Source: Psychrobacter fulvigenes
GTDB taxonomy: Bacteria; Pseudomonadota; Gammaproteobacteria; Pseudomonadales; Moraxellaceae
Reading direction: 5' to 3'
NCBI RefSeq assembly: GCF_904846155.1
Contig: NZ_CAJGZP010000001.1
Coordinates: forward strand, 2,108,001 to 2,172,000
DNA: 64,000 nt
Of the stretch, positions 1 through 9,399 are shown piece by piece (the first letter of the stretch is position 1; the number at the start of each line of letters is the position of its first letter). A program made the position numbers and the translations under genes. The notes beneath the pieces were generated by a model, which saw nothing but the letters and a program-made list of their open reading frames with translations, ran no database searches and was not told the origin of the DNA.

Positions 1-9
1 GGAAAAAAA

Positions 10-1206
10 ATGTTTGAACGTATTGACTACTATGCTGGTGATCCAATCTTAGGGCTAATGGGCAAGTTTGCACAAGATAACAATCCAGATAAAGTGAATT
101 TGGGTGTGGGTGTGTATTATGACGAAGACGGCAAAATGCCAGTGCTTGAGTGTGTAAAAATCGCTGAAAAGCGCATTGCAGACCCAATCTCTCCTCGTCC
201 CTATTTACCAATGGAAGGCTTGCCTGGACATCGTAAAGGCTGTCAGGATCTTTTGTTCGGTAAAGATGCCCAAGTCTTAAAAGACGGCCTCGTCGCTACC
301 ATTGCTACTATTGGTGGCTCTGGCGCATTGAAAGTGGGTGCTGATTTTATTCATCAGTGGTTCCCGCAATCCAAATGCTACGTCAGCGACCCTACTTGGG
401 GCAACCACATTGCCATCTTTGAAGGCAGTGATGTTGAAGTCGGCAAATACCCGTACTACGACCAAGCCACTGGCGGCATCAAATTTGATGAAATGATTGC
501 GTTTTTTGAAACATTGAACAAAGACGATGTGATTTTATTGCATCCTTGCTGCCACAACCCAACGGGCGTGGACCTGACTCAAGAGCAGTGGGATAAAGCA
601 CTAGAGGTCATTCAACAGCGCGAACTGATTCCATTTATGGACATCGCTTATCAAGGCTTTGGCGAAGATATGGACAGCGATGCTTATGCCATTCGCAAAG
701 CTGTGGATATGGGTCTGCCATTATTTGTGAGCAACTCATTCTCCAAAAACCTATCACTATATGGTGAGCGTGTCGGCGGCCTGTCCGTGGTTTGTCCAAC
801 AGCAGATGAAGCTGAGCGCGTCTTCGGTCAACTGACGTATACAGTACGCCGCATTTACTCAAGCCCGCCGTCACATGGTGGCCGTGTGGTCGATATCGTC
901 ATGAATGACGAAGCCCTGCATGAGCAATGGGTTGGCGAAGTCTATGCGATGCGTGACCGCATCAAAGCGATGCGCATGAAGCTAAAATCCGTGCTAGAAG
1001 CTAAAGTCCCTGGTCGTAGCTTTGATTACCTCACTGCTCAAAACGGCATGTTTAGCTTTACAGGATTAACGCCTGAGCAAGTCGAACGTATGAAAGATGA
1101 GTTTGGCATCTATATGGTCTCCAACTCACGCATGTGTGTGGCTGGCTTAAATAATGCTAACATTGACTATGTCGCCAATGCGATGGCAGAAGTATTAAAA
1201 GACTGA
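10..1206 (+). CDS. tyrB: Aromatic amino acid aminotransferase (TyrB/AspC family)
   Basis: A PLP-dependent class I aminotransferase of 398 residues, the usual length for the aspartate/aromatic group. It moves the amino group between tyrosine, phenylalanine or aspartate and 2-oxoglutarate in the cytoplasm. The motif SNSFSK at residues 241-246 carries the PLP lysine (K246). CHNPTG near 181 and the substrate-binding arginine in NSRMCVAGLN near the C terminus are present. Resemblance to E. coli TyrB, as I recall that sequence, runs through the whole length (YAGDPIL, YLPMEGL, GGSGALKVGADF). The start at base 10 follows a GGA-rich stretch at the window edge, so upstream context is unseen. It is monocistronic, with an intrinsic terminator just downstream. 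TyrB rather than AspC is inferred from these motifs and is not certain. Confidence 0.9.
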   Translation: MFERIDYYAGDPILGLMGKFAQDNNPDKVNLGVGVYYDEDGKMPVLECVKIAEKRIADPISPRPYLPMEGLPGHRKGCQDLLFGKDAQVLKDGLVATIATIGGSGALKVGADFIHQWFPQSKCYVSDPTWGNHIAIFEGSDVEVGKYPYYDQATGGIKFDEMIAFFETLNKDDVILLHPCCHNPTGVDLTQEQWDKALEVIQQRELIPFMDIAYQGFGEDMDSDAYAIRKAVDMGLPLFVSNSFSKNLSLYGERVGGLSVVCPTADEAERVFGQLTYTVRRIYSSPPSHGGRVVDIVMNDEALHEQWVGEVYAMRDRIKAMRMKLKSVLEAKVPGRSFDYLTAQNGMFSFTGLTPEQVERMKDEFGIYMVSNSRMCVAGLNNANIDYVANAMAEVLKD

Positions 1207-1245
1207 TCCTTTCAACAGTATTTTAGATAGATATTTTAATAAAAA

Positions 1246-1272
1246 GGTTGGGCGTTGGCTCAGCCTTTTTTT
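1246..1272 (+). terminator. Intrinsic terminator after tyrB
   Basis: A G+C-rich hairpin with arms GGTTGGG and CTCAGCC is followed by seven T residues, 40 bases after the tyrB stop codon. Confidence 0.75.
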
Positions 1273-1477
1273 ATTTGTCTTTTTTATCGACCTCAGGTTT
1301 GTTAAACATTCACATGTCTACTCATAAAGCCATAATATAATACGCTGATAAGAACTTGAGCAATCGCTCAATAACACGTACAATACTTTTTAAGAAGCTC
1401 ATCAAGCTACTCCATAAATAAACACTTGGTATCAGTAAACACCTCTTTGCTTGCCCCACTATTTAGCCGGACATTTC

Positions 1478-3664
1478 ATGATCAAAAGAATATTGTTAAT
1501 ACTGTTGATATTGATATTAGCGGCAAGCTTTTTTTATTTTGACCTAAATCAATTATTGACGCTTGACGGCTTAAAAGGGTCGATGGCGCAATTTAACGAC
1601 TATAAAGCGCAATCACCGCTATTGATTATCGGTGGGTTCTTTTTACTTTATGTCGTCGTCACCGCCCTATCCTTACCAGGTGCAGCTATTTTAACCTTAG
1701 CAGCTGGGGCATTATTTGGCTTATGGCAAGGCTTATTGGTCGCCTCATTTGCCTCTAGTATTGGTGCTACCCTCGCCTTTTTAACCTCACGTTATTTATT
1801 GCGTGATACGATTAAACAGCGCTTTCCGGAACGATTAGCAGCCATTGACACTGGGGTTGAAAAAGAAGGCGCTTTTTACTTATTCACCCTGCGCTTAGTA
1901 CCGATATTTCCGTTCTTTTTGATTAATTTACTCATGGGCGTTACCGCGATTAAAGCGTGGACTTACTATTGGGTCAGCCAAGTCGGTATGCTCGCAGGTA
2001 CTTTTGTATTCGTTAATGCTGGCACGCAGCTGGCGCAAATTGACAGCTTGTCAGGGATTTTATCGTTTAATTTGATTGTCTCATTTGCGTTGTTAGGTTT
2101 CTTCCCATTAATAGCAAAAGGGATATTAAATATGCTAAAAAAGCGCCGCGTCTATAAAAACTATAGCAAACCTAAAAAATTCGACCGTAATATGATTGTA
2201 ATTGGCGCTGGTGCTGGCGGGCTAGTCACCAGCTATATCGCGGCGACCGTCCGAGCAAAAGTGACCTTAATCGAAGCGGGTGAGATGGGTGGCGACTGCT
2301 TAAATTATGGCTGTGTACCTAGTAAAGCTTTGATTAAAAGCGCAAAAGTCGCAGAACAGATGCGCAATGCTGAGCGTTACGGCTTAGAAAATACACCACC
2401 AGAGTTCTCATTCAAAAACGTCATGAGCCGTATCCATCAAGTCATCGCTGATATCGCGCCAAACGATAGCGTCGAGCGTTATACGGAATTGGGTGTCGAA
2501 GTGTTAAAAGGCTACGCTAAATTCATCGACCCGTGGACGGTAGAGATTGCGCTAAACGATGGCGGCACGCAAACACTAACCGCACGCTCCATCGTTATCG
2601 CGACTGGCGCGCGTCCATTTGTACCAGACTTGCCAGGTTTGGAAGAGACTGGCTATGTAACCAGCGACACCATATGGAATAAATTTACTGAGCTTGATGA
2701 AGCACCGAAAAAGCTAGTGGTACTTGGCGGCGGGCCAATCGGCTCTGAGCTGGCGCAAGCTTTTGCACGCTTAGGCTCCAATGTGACTCAAATCGAAAGA
2801 GGCGCGCGTCTTATGAAAAAAGAAGACGTGGAAGTCTCTGAATTTGCACAGAAAGTACTCGTCGAGAGTGGCGTGAATGTCTTAACCTCGCATCAAGCGA
2901 TTCGCTGTGAAGCGCGCGATGGTAAAAAGTTCATTATTGTTGAAGCGCAAGGCGACAATGCAGTTAAAAAAAGCAGTACAGATAAGCAAGAAATCGCTAT
3001 TGAATATGACGAGTTAATTTGTGCCGTTGGACGCAGTGCGCGCTTAGAAGGCTACGGCTTAGAAACATTAGGGATTGAAACTGAACGTACCATCGAGACC
3101 GATGACTATTTAGAAACCCTCTACCCCAATATTTACGCTGCTGGTGATGTCGTTGGTCCTTATCAATTTACTCACGTGGCCTCTCATCAGGCATGGTACG
3201 CGGCCGTAAATGGTTTGTTTGGACATCTAAAGAAGTTTAAAGTAGATTACCGTGTGATTCCGTGGACGACTTTTATAGACCCAGAAGTCGCGCGCGTTGG
3301 CTTAAATGAGCAAGAGGCTGTTGAGAAAGGCATCGACTTTGAGATTACCCACTATGACTTTAAAGATTTAGATCGTGCGGTGACGGAAAGCGCCAACGAT
3401 GGCTTTATCAAAGTCATTACGCCAAAAGGCAAAGATAAAATACTCGGCGTGACCATCGTCGCTGAGCATGCTGGAGACATCATGCCGGAATTTATACTCG
3501 CTATGAAGCACGGTTTAGGATTGAATAAAATACTCGGCACCATTCATATGTATCCAACGTGGGCGGAGGGTAATAAATACGCGGCTGGTGAATGGAAGCG
3601 CAATCATGCGCCTGAAACGGTATTAAACTGGCTTGAGAAATATCATACATGGCGTCGAGGTTAA
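1478..3664 (+). CDS. TVP38/DedA-like membrane domain fused to FAD-dependent disulfide oxidoreductase
   Basis: A two-part protein of about 728 residues. The first ~220 residues form a TVP38/TMEM64 (SNARE-associated, DedA-like) membrane domain with an N-terminal helix and several hydrophobic segments, including the stretch around LPGAAILTLAAGALFG. The rest is a pyridine nucleotide-disulfide oxidoreductase of the lipoamide dehydrogenase/mercuric reductase type. It has an FAD-binding GAGAGG motif, a redox-active CLNYGC pair, an NAD(P)-binding GGGPIGSE, an ATG-like IATGARPFVP, AAGDV, and a C-terminal dimerisation domain with HMYPTWAEG. The open frame extends upstream to a TTG at 1451, but the ATG at 1478 starts directly before the charged residues and first helix, so it is preferred. 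The substrate is unknown; reduction of a membrane-linked or thiol substrate is inference. Confidence 0.85.
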   Translation: MIKRILLILLILILAASFFYFDLNQLLTLDGLKGSMAQFNDYKAQSPLLIIGGFFLLYVVVTALSLPGAAILTLAAGALFGLWQGLLVASFASSIGATLAFLTSRYLLRDTIKQRFPERLAAIDTGVEKEGAFYLFTLRLVPIFPFFLINLLMGVTAIKAWTYYWVSQVGMLAGTFVFVNAGTQLAQIDSLSGILSFNLIVSFALLGFFPLIAKGILNMLKKRRVYKNYSKPKKFDRNMIVIGAGAGGLVTSYIAATVRAKVTLIEAGEMGGDCLNYGCVPSKALIKSAKVAEQMRNAERYGLENTPPEFSFKNVMSRIHQVIADIAPNDSVERYTELGVEVLKGYAKFIDPWTVEIALNDGGTQTLTARSIVIATGARPFVPDLPGLEETGYVTSDTIWNKFTELDEAPKKLVVLGGGPIGSELAQAFARLGSNVTQIERGARLMKKEDVEVSEFAQKVLVESGVNVLTSHQAIRCEARDGKKFIIVEAQGDNAVKKSSTDKQEIAIEYDELICAVGRSARLEGYGLETLGIETERTIETDDYLETLYPNIYAAGDVVGPYQFTHVASHQAWYAAVNGLFGHLKKFKVDYRVIPWTTFIDPEVARVGLNEQEAVEKGIDFEITHYDFKDLDRAVTESANDGFIKVITPKGKDKILGVTIVAEHAGDIMPEFILAMKHGLGLNKILGTIHMYPTWAEGNKYAAGEWKRNHAPETVLNWLEKYHTWRRG

Positions 3665-3748
3665 TTAGCCTTCCAGTGAAACTCGATGCTGTTGCAATTC
3701 ATTAATTTCATCGTCTTTTAGACGATCGATTTTTTTAGAAATAAGTGC

Positions 3749-3822
3749 TGTTGGGATAATTTTTTTGAAGCCTCTGGAGTGACGAAGTCACACAGCAAGC
3801 GAAGAAAATTTGTACCAACAAC
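3749..3822 (-). repeat. Palindromic intergenic repeat, family A (inverted copy)
   Basis: About 74 bp with ends TGTTGGGA and TACCAACA. Read on the minus strand it matches the elements at 7779-7854 and 14991-15063 in order: a TTGGTACAAATTTT-like arm, CGCTTGCTGTGT, AGAGGCT, then a CCCAA-type closing arm. It lies in the 214-base gap between the oxidoreductase and ynjB. Confidence 0.6.
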
Positions 3823-3878
3823 ACGCTTCAGAACCTATAACTGAATGACATTTAACACGGGTTATAACGAGAACATAA

Positions 3879-5186
3879 ATGTACGTTATTAAATCTTTAC
3901 TAGCTTTGCCAACGCTAAAACATCTAAGCCGCTATAGCACCTATGCTATGGTGCTTAGCGTTTGCATTGGCATATCAGCAAGCACTGCCTCACCCACTAC
4001 CGATGACCTTAATCAAACTTTATCATCTTGGCAGCAGATAGAAGCCCAAGGTAAAAACCAAGACGTTTACTTCTATGCATGGGGCGGTGACCCGCAAATA
4101 AATGCCTATTTACAGTGGGCGGCTAAGCAAGTCGATGACAAATATAATATCAACCTAGTCCATGTCAAATTGAGCGATACCAGTGAAGCCGTTAGTCGTG
4201 TACTCGCAGAAAAATCTGCCAACAACAATGATAAAGGCAGCGTTGATCTCATCTGGATAAATGGCGCAAACTTTGCCACCATGAGTGAGAATTCATTATT
4301 ACTGAAACAATGGGCGAACAAACTGCCTAACTTCTCGCTGACCGATCCAGAGAATAATCCTGCCGTTCACTTTGATTTTGGTGTACCGACCAATGGTATG
4401 GAAGCGCCATGGGGACAAGCTTCACTAACCTTTTATTACGACAGCTTATCGACCGACAAGCCACCAACCACTTTAAATGAGCTGGTCAATTGGACGGTGC
4501 AAAACCCCGGGCGTTTTAGCTACCCAAAGCCGCCTGACTTTTTGGGTATGAGCTTTTTAAAATACGCTTTAGTCATGCTGCACGAAAAGCAAGATGGCAA
4601 AACAGGCGAAAATATCAAAGCACAGCTCAACCTGCCAGCCACTGAGCAAAATACAGATATTATATTAGCCCCTTTGTGGACGTTTTTAGATGATTTGCAT
4701 CCAACTCTATGGCGTAAGGGTGAGCAATTTGTGCAAACGGGCGCGCACATGCGACGTCTGGTCGATGATACCGAGCTTAGCTTAGCCTTTAGCTTTTCCG
4801 CGCCTGAAATTCCTGCAGCCGTGCAGCGTTATGATTTACCCCAGAGCATTCGTAGCTATGCCATGAGCGATGGCAGCTTAAGTAACACCCATTTTGTGGC
4901 GATTCCTTATAACGCCAGCCATCCGCAATCCGCGCAGCTGGTGGCAAACTTCTTGCTAAGCCCAGAAGCACAGGCTAAAAAGCAAACGCCTGCTGTGTGG
5001 GGTGATAAAACCGTACTCGTCCAATCAACGCTCGACCCTGAGCAACAAGCGCTATTCGAGACTAACAAACCCCATCCGAGCGCCCTACCTGTTGACGCTA
5101 TAAAACGGACCGTGAATGAACCACATCCGAGCTGGGTTGATGCCATTATGCAAGGCTGGCAAACACGTTATGGGGTCAGCCCATGA
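3879..5186 (+). CDS. ynjB: ABC transporter substrate-binding protein (YnjB family)
   Basis: A 435-residue extracellular solute-binding protein. The N terminus has a basic start and a hydrophobic segment (YAMVLSVCIGISASTAS), consistent with export to the periplasm. The mature part contains VYFYAWGGDPQINAYLQW, typical of the YnjB group, a branch related to the thiamine/iron/putrescine-type binding proteins. It is the first gene of a three-gene transporter: the permease gene begins within its stop codon (ATGA overlap at 5183-5186). The transported solute of YnjBCD is not established, and nothing here settles it. Confidence 0.88.
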   Translation: MYVIKSLLALPTLKHLSRYSTYAMVLSVCIGISASTASPTTDDLNQTLSSWQQIEAQGKNQDVYFYAWGGDPQINAYLQWAAKQVDDKYNINLVHVKLSDTSEAVSRVLAEKSANNNDKGSVDLIWINGANFATMSENSLLLKQWANKLPNFSLTDPENNPAVHFDFGVPTNGMEAPWGQASLTFYYDSLSTDKPPTTLNELVNWTVQNPGRFSYPKPPDFLGMSFLKYALVMLHEKQDGKTGENIKAQLNLPATEQNTDIILAPLWTFLDDLHPTLWRKGEQFVQTGAHMRRLVDDTELSLAFSFSAPEIPAAVQRYDLPQSIRSYAMSDGSLSNTHFVAIPYNASHPQSAQLVANFLLSPEAQAKKQTPAVWGDKTVLVQSTLDPEQQALFETNKPHPSALPVDAIKRTVNEPHPSWVDAIMQGWQTRYGVSP

Positions 5187-6955
5187 GTAAAGATTCTAAT
5201 AATAAAACGGCTGATGCAAATACGAAAACGAAAGCACCTTATCAAACAGACCTATCTACGCGCATCTTTACGCACATTGTATCCTTAAGTCCGAAATTTT
5301 TATTGCTACTGCTAATATTACCGGTACTCGGTGGTTTACTCAGCGTGCTGTTACCTGCCTTTAGCTGGGTACCTGCACTTGAGAAAACGACTGTTAGTCT
5401 ACAAGGCTTCCATGATCTTTGGCAGACGCCTGGTCTTACTCAAATGGTCGCTTTAAGTATAGCTACTGGATTGATAAGTACGTTACTCGCTTTTGTGATG
5501 ACCTTAATGATTTTGGCGGCGTTTTTTAATAGCGTTTGGCTGACTCGTATTGAGCGTTTGCTTAGTCCAATCTTGGTCATTCCTCATGCAGCAGCAGCCA
5601 TAGCGGTTGGCTTTTTAATTGCGCCTTCTGGTATGTTTTCACGCCTCATCTCACCATGGCTAAGTGGCTGGGAATTGGCGCCAGGCGGTATATTTCCACA
5701 TGATCCCTACGGTATCAGTATTATCTTTGGTTTAACGTTGAAAGAGCTGCCATTTTTATTACTCATGGCACTAGGCGCTTTGGCGCAACCAGAGCTTGGT
5801 AAAAAGCTACGTCAGCAATATAAAGTCGCGTTAAATCTCGGCTATTACCCCATTACTGCCTTTTTTAAAGCGGTACTTCCTGTCCTCTATCCTTTTTTAC
5901 GTTTGCCTATCTTAGCCGTGCTTGCCTATGCCAGTGCCAGTGTCGAGATGCCATTGATACTCGGTCCAAACACGCCGCCAACGCTTGCGGTTACTATCAT
6001 GCAATGGTTTAACGATGTAGATTTAAACCTACGTATAAAAGCTTCGGCAGGCGCGTTATTACAATTGGCGTTGACGGGTGGCCTAATCGCCTTGTGGCTT
6101 GGTAGCGAAAAAGCGATAAAAGCTTGCTTTAATGGCACATTGATAAATGGCAAGCGCCACTATGCCGATGCACTCTGGCAAAAAATCACCGCCACGCTGA
6201 CCACTGTGGTGATTGGCTTTATTTTGCTGGCGCTCATTGGTCTGGTCATGTGGTCAGTGGCTGGTTTTTGGCGCTTTCCAGCCGTATTGCCAGAGCAGTT
6301 GGTGTTATTACATTTTCAAAGTGCCTTTACGCAAATGGGTACGCCATTATTTAATATTCTTGCTATCGGTATCGTGAGTACCGTATTTGCCATTATGCTG
6401 ACTTTATTATGTTTGGAAGCCGAACAACTAAGTAAAAAGTCTCTTTCAAAATTTACCAGTTTAATTATCTATTTGCCACTGTTAGTGCCCAGCATTGCCT
6501 TTTTATTTGGTTTGGTATGGTTACAGCAGTTGGTAAATAACCAAACAGCGTTTTTTAATGTGGCATTTACCCATCTGCTCTTCGTGCTGCCCTACGTGTT
6601 TTTATCGCTTGCCAGTAGCTACAGGCGTCTAGACCCTCGTTTTGCTCATGTAGCCGCGAGCCTTGGTGCGACACCGGTCAAAGTATTTTTACAGGTGAAA
6701 TTACCGCAACTGTTTGCGCCGCTGTTAATTGCTATTGCCCTTGGTTTGGCCATTAGCTTTGGTCAGTATTTGCCGACATTATTGGCAGGCGGCGGACGTA
6801 TCGCCACCATCACCACCGAAGCGGTGACTCTCGCAAATGGTGCCAGTAGGCGCACCAGTGCGGTGTACGCCATCATCCAAATGATACTGCCATTAATTGG
6901 CTTTATATTGGCATGGGTATTGCCGAAGTATTTCTTTAAAAGTGGCACTCGTTAG
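5183..6955 (+). CDS. ynjC: ABC transporter permease (YnjC family)
   Basis: A 590-residue inner-membrane permease with two binding-protein-dependent transport domains fused in tandem, as in ThiP- and FbpB-like permeases. Many hydrophobic segments are spread over the whole protein. The EAA-like loop is visible in the second half (AASLGATPVKVFLQVKLPQL, near residue 495), and a weaker equivalent lies in the first half (ALNLGYYPITAFFKAVLP, near 215). Four-base overlap with ynjB implies translational coupling. The fused double-domain layout means one polypeptide forms the whole membrane channel. Confidence 0.9.
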   Translation: MSKDSNNKTADANTKTKAPYQTDLSTRIFTHIVSLSPKFLLLLLILPVLGGLLSVLLPAFSWVPALEKTTVSLQGFHDLWQTPGLTQMVALSIATGLISTLLAFVMTLMILAAFFNSVWLTRIERLLSPILVIPHAAAAIAVGFLIAPSGMFSRLISPWLSGWELAPGGIFPHDPYGISIIFGLTLKELPFLLLMALGALAQPELGKKLRQQYKVALNLGYYPITAFFKAVLPVLYPFLRLPILAVLAYASASVEMPLILGPNTPPTLAVTIMQWFNDVDLNLRIKASAGALLQLALTGGLIALWLGSEKAIKACFNGTLINGKRHYADALWQKITATLTTVVIGFILLALIGLVMWSVAGFWRFPAVLPEQLVLLHFQSAFTQMGTPLFNILAIGIVSTVFAIMLTLLCLEAEQLSKKSLSKFTSLIIYLPLLVPSIAFLFGLVWLQQLVNNQTAFFNVAFTHLLFVLPYVFLSLASSYRRLDPRFAHVAASLGATPVKVFLQVKLPQLFAPLLIAIALGLAISFGQYLPTLLAGGGRIATITTEAVTLANGASRRTSAVYAIIQMILPLIGFILAWVLPKYFFKSGTR

Positions 6956-7072
6956 AAATAACATCTATAAGCGCTCCACTTTAAAGAAACAGCCTACATT
7001 CGTCCATATTAAGTTAAGAGTCAGATAGCTGTGAAAATATCAGTCGTTAAAAACGTACATAAAGGGTCCTTG

Positions 7073-7717
7073 ATGCAATCATCTTTACAGATAAAAGACT
7101 TACAGTTATATCGAGAAGGCACGCTACTACTCAGCCTAGATGAGCAGATTGCTGGTGGCGAAATATTGACCGTCATGGGCCCATCTGGCAGTGGTAAATC
7201 GAGCTTATTGAACTGGCTAACAGGCACCTTACCAAATGGTTTTACCGCTACTGGTGAGGTCTGGTTAAATGATAAAAATGTAGGCCATCTGCCGACGCAC
7301 CTGCGCCATATTGGAGTACTGTATCAAGATGCCCTACTGTTTTCGCATTTATCGGTAGCGGGTAATATTGCTTTTGCGATGCCTAAAAATAATAAAATGG
7401 GCGATAGAAAACAGCGTAGTGAAAAAATAGAACAGGCGCTGGCACAAGTGGGATTAGCAGGCATGGGAAATCGCCATCCTGACAACCTATCGGGCGGACA
7501 ACAAGCACGAGTGGCGCTACTGCGCACATTGCTCAGCGAGCCAAAAGCGATACTACTTGATGAGCCTTTTAGCAAGTTAGATACCCAACTTCGAGTAGAT
7601 ACGCGGCAACTGGTATTTAAGCAAATTCGTACTCATAAACTTCCCGCCATCATGGTCACGCACGATCATAGCGATGCTGAGGCCGCAAAGGGTAAAGTGA
7701 TTCATTTAGACTTGTAG
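7073..7717 (+). CDS. ynjD: ABC transporter ATP-binding protein (YnjD family)
   Basis: The ATPase of the YnjBCD importer, about 214 residues, short as YnjD proteins are. Walker A is GPSGSGKS, the signature is LSGGQQARVALLRTL, Walker B is AILLDEPFSKLD, and the switch histidine lies in MVTHDHSDA. The frame is open from a GTG at 7031, but the ATG at 7073 has an AAAGGG ribosome-binding stretch just upstream and gives the normal N terminus, so I prefer it. A 117-base gap separates it from ynjC. Confidence 0.88.
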   Translation: MQSSLQIKDLQLYREGTLLLSLDEQIAGGEILTVMGPSGSGKSSLLNWLTGTLPNGFTATGEVWLNDKNVGHLPTHLRHIGVLYQDALLFSHLSVAGNIAFAMPKNNKMGDRKQRSEKIEQALAQVGLAGMGNRHPDNLSGGQQARVALLRTLLSEPKAILLDEPFSKLDTQLRVDTRQLVFKQIRTHKLPAIMVTHDHSDAEAAKGKVIHLDL

Positions 7718-7778
7718 TTTTAGATCTAAATGAGTCACTTTAAAACAAAATATAGCCGATTCATTTAAAACCGAGACG

Positions 7779-7854
7779 ATGCTACTGGAATGAATTTTAC
7801 TTGCTTGCTGTGTCTACGCTGACAGAGGCTGCGCAAAATTCATTCCAGTAGCAT
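7779..7854 (+). repeat. Palindromic intergenic repeat, family A (perfect 20-bp arms)
   Basis: A 76-bp element whose ends are exact inverted copies: left arm ATGCTACTGGAATGAATTTT, and the same sequence reads on the opposite strand from 7854. The loop contains CTTGCTTGCTGTGTCTACGCTGACAGAGGCT split over two parts. It sits between ynjD and ynjF and has a close relative at 14991-15063. Confidence 0.75.
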
Positions 7855-7908
7855 GCAGGTATTAGTGTATCGATTTTATTTAGAACCTATCATACAAAAG
7901 GCAAGCGC

Positions 7909-8550
7909 ATGCTAGACAAATTTCTCACGCCCATGATTAAGCCGATACTAGCCCCTGTGGTCATTGTATTGCACAAGCGCGGTATTACAGCTGATCAGCT
8001 CACGGTAGCAGGCTTTTTAATCGGCATGTTAGCCTTACCATTACTTGCGTTTGAGCTGTGGTATGGCGCACTTGCAGCGATTGTATTGAATCGCATTTTT
8101 GATGGTCTTGATGGCGCGCTAGCTCGTCATGCACAGCAAAGCTCAAGTGCAGGCGGCTACTTAGATATTACGCTCGACTTTTTATTTTATGCAGCAGTGC
8201 CGCTGGGATTTATCTTGGCAAATCCTGAACAGAATGCCATTGCAGGTGCTTTACTACTCGCCGCTTTTATTGGTACAGGCTCTAGCTTTTTAGCGTTTGC
8301 CATCGCGGCGGAAAAGTTTAAACTGGATAAACCACAGTTTAAGTATAAAAGTTTTTATTATTTAAACGGTTTGACGGAAGGCACCGAAACCATTGCGCTG
8401 TTTGTTGCCTTTTGCCTTTGGCCACAGCACTTTGTACTACTCGCTAGCATTTTTGCCACGGCCTGCGCGATTACGATTTTTACCCGTATCCATGGCGGCT
8501 ATCATACCCTTAAACAGTTAGAGGCTGATGCTATAATCGGTTCAAAATAA
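7909..8550 (+). CDS. ynjF: CDP-alcohol phosphatidyltransferase family protein (YnjF-like)
   Basis: A 213-residue membrane enzyme of the CDP-alcohol phosphatidyltransferase family, which moves a phosphatidyl group from a CDP-alcohol to a small acceptor. The family signature is present as FDGLDGALAR followed by GGYLDITLD (residues ~64-90), giving all the expected aspartates and the glycine. Hydrophobic helices surround it. In E. coli a similar gene (ynjF) also follows ynjBCD, so the grouping is conserved. The acceptor is unknown. A repeat lies between it and ynjD, so co-transcription is uncertain. Confidence 0.85.
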   Translation: MLDKFLTPMIKPILAPVVIVLHKRGITADQLTVAGFLIGMLALPLLAFELWYGALAAIVLNRIFDGLDGALARHAQQSSSAGGYLDITLDFLFYAAVPLGFILANPEQNAIAGALLLAAFIGTGSSFLAFAIAAEKFKLDKPQFKYKSFYYLNGLTEGTETIALFVAFCLWPQHFVLLASIFATACAITIFTRIHGGYHTLKQLEADAIIGSK

Positions 8551-8600
8551 AAAAATATGGTCACAATATCCTGCTGGTTTAAACCCTTAAGAGGTAAGCA

Positions 8601-9392
8601 ATGACTAATGAAGTATGGTGGCGACTTGGGTTCTTTTTGAGCATTTTAGTGATTATGATGCTGATTGAATGGCGCATGCCTGCCCGTAAAGCTCCCATCA
8701 AAAGCCGTAAACGCTGGTTTGCTAACTTTGGCTTGGTGTTTGCGTCATCCGTTATTGCTCGTCTAGCGGTGCCTGTCGGTCTAACCGCTGTGGCGCTTTA
8801 TAATCAGCAGCATGGGATTGGTCTATTCAATACTATCGACTTGCCAAGCATTGTTGTCATCATATTAAGCCTAATATTGCTCGATATCATCATTTACTGG
8901 CAACATCGATTATTCCATCGCGTGCCTATTCTATGGCGTTTGCATAAAGTCCATCACGCTGATGCGCATGTTGATGCCAGTATAGGGCTTAGGTTTCATC
9001 CAATTGAAATCGTTTTAAGCATTTTAGTGAAGCTCGTTGCCGTCAGCTTATTGGGCGTCCCTGCCATCGCAGTACTGATTTTTGAGATTGCGCTAAATGG
9101 CTTAGCGATGTTTAACCATGCCAATATTCGTTTGCCACCCGCCCTTGAAAAGCCACTGCGCTTAGTATTGATGACGCAGATTTTGCACCGTATTCACCAC
9201 AGCCAACGCGTCAGTGAGACCAACTCAAACTATGGCTTTAGCGTTATCTGGTGGGATTGGATTTTTGGTAGTTATAAAGACGCTGCGCAGAAGCCTGACG
9301 AAAAGCTAGATATCGGGCTAAAAGAGTACCCCTCACCCAAACAAAACGCCTCGCTATGGGGATTGCTAGCGATGCCGTTTAGAAATAAATGA
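8601..9392 (+). CDS. Sterol desaturase / fatty acid hydroxylase superfamily protein
   Basis: A 263-residue integral-membrane di-iron oxygenase-type protein. The histidine clusters that bind iron in this superfamily are visible: HRLFH (~95), HKVHH (~111) and HRIHHS (~197). Four or five hydrophobic helices precede and separate them. It begins 50 bases after ynjF with AAGAGGTAAG upstream of the ATG, so the two may be co-transcribed. The lipid substrate is not predictable from the sequence. Confidence 0.85.
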   Translation: MTNEVWWRLGFFLSILVIMMLIEWRMPARKAPIKSRKRWFANFGLVFASSVIARLAVPVGLTAVALYNQQHGIGLFNTIDLPSIVVIILSLILLDIIIYWQHRLFHRVPILWRLHKVHHADAHVDASIGLRFHPIEIVLSILVKLVAVSLLGVPAIAVLIFEIALNGLAMFNHANIRLPPALEKPLRLVLMTQILHRIHHSQRVSETNSNYGFSVIWWDWIFGSYKDAAQKPDEKLDIGLKEYPSPKQNASLWGLLAMPFRNK

Positions 9393-9399
9393 GCCATAG

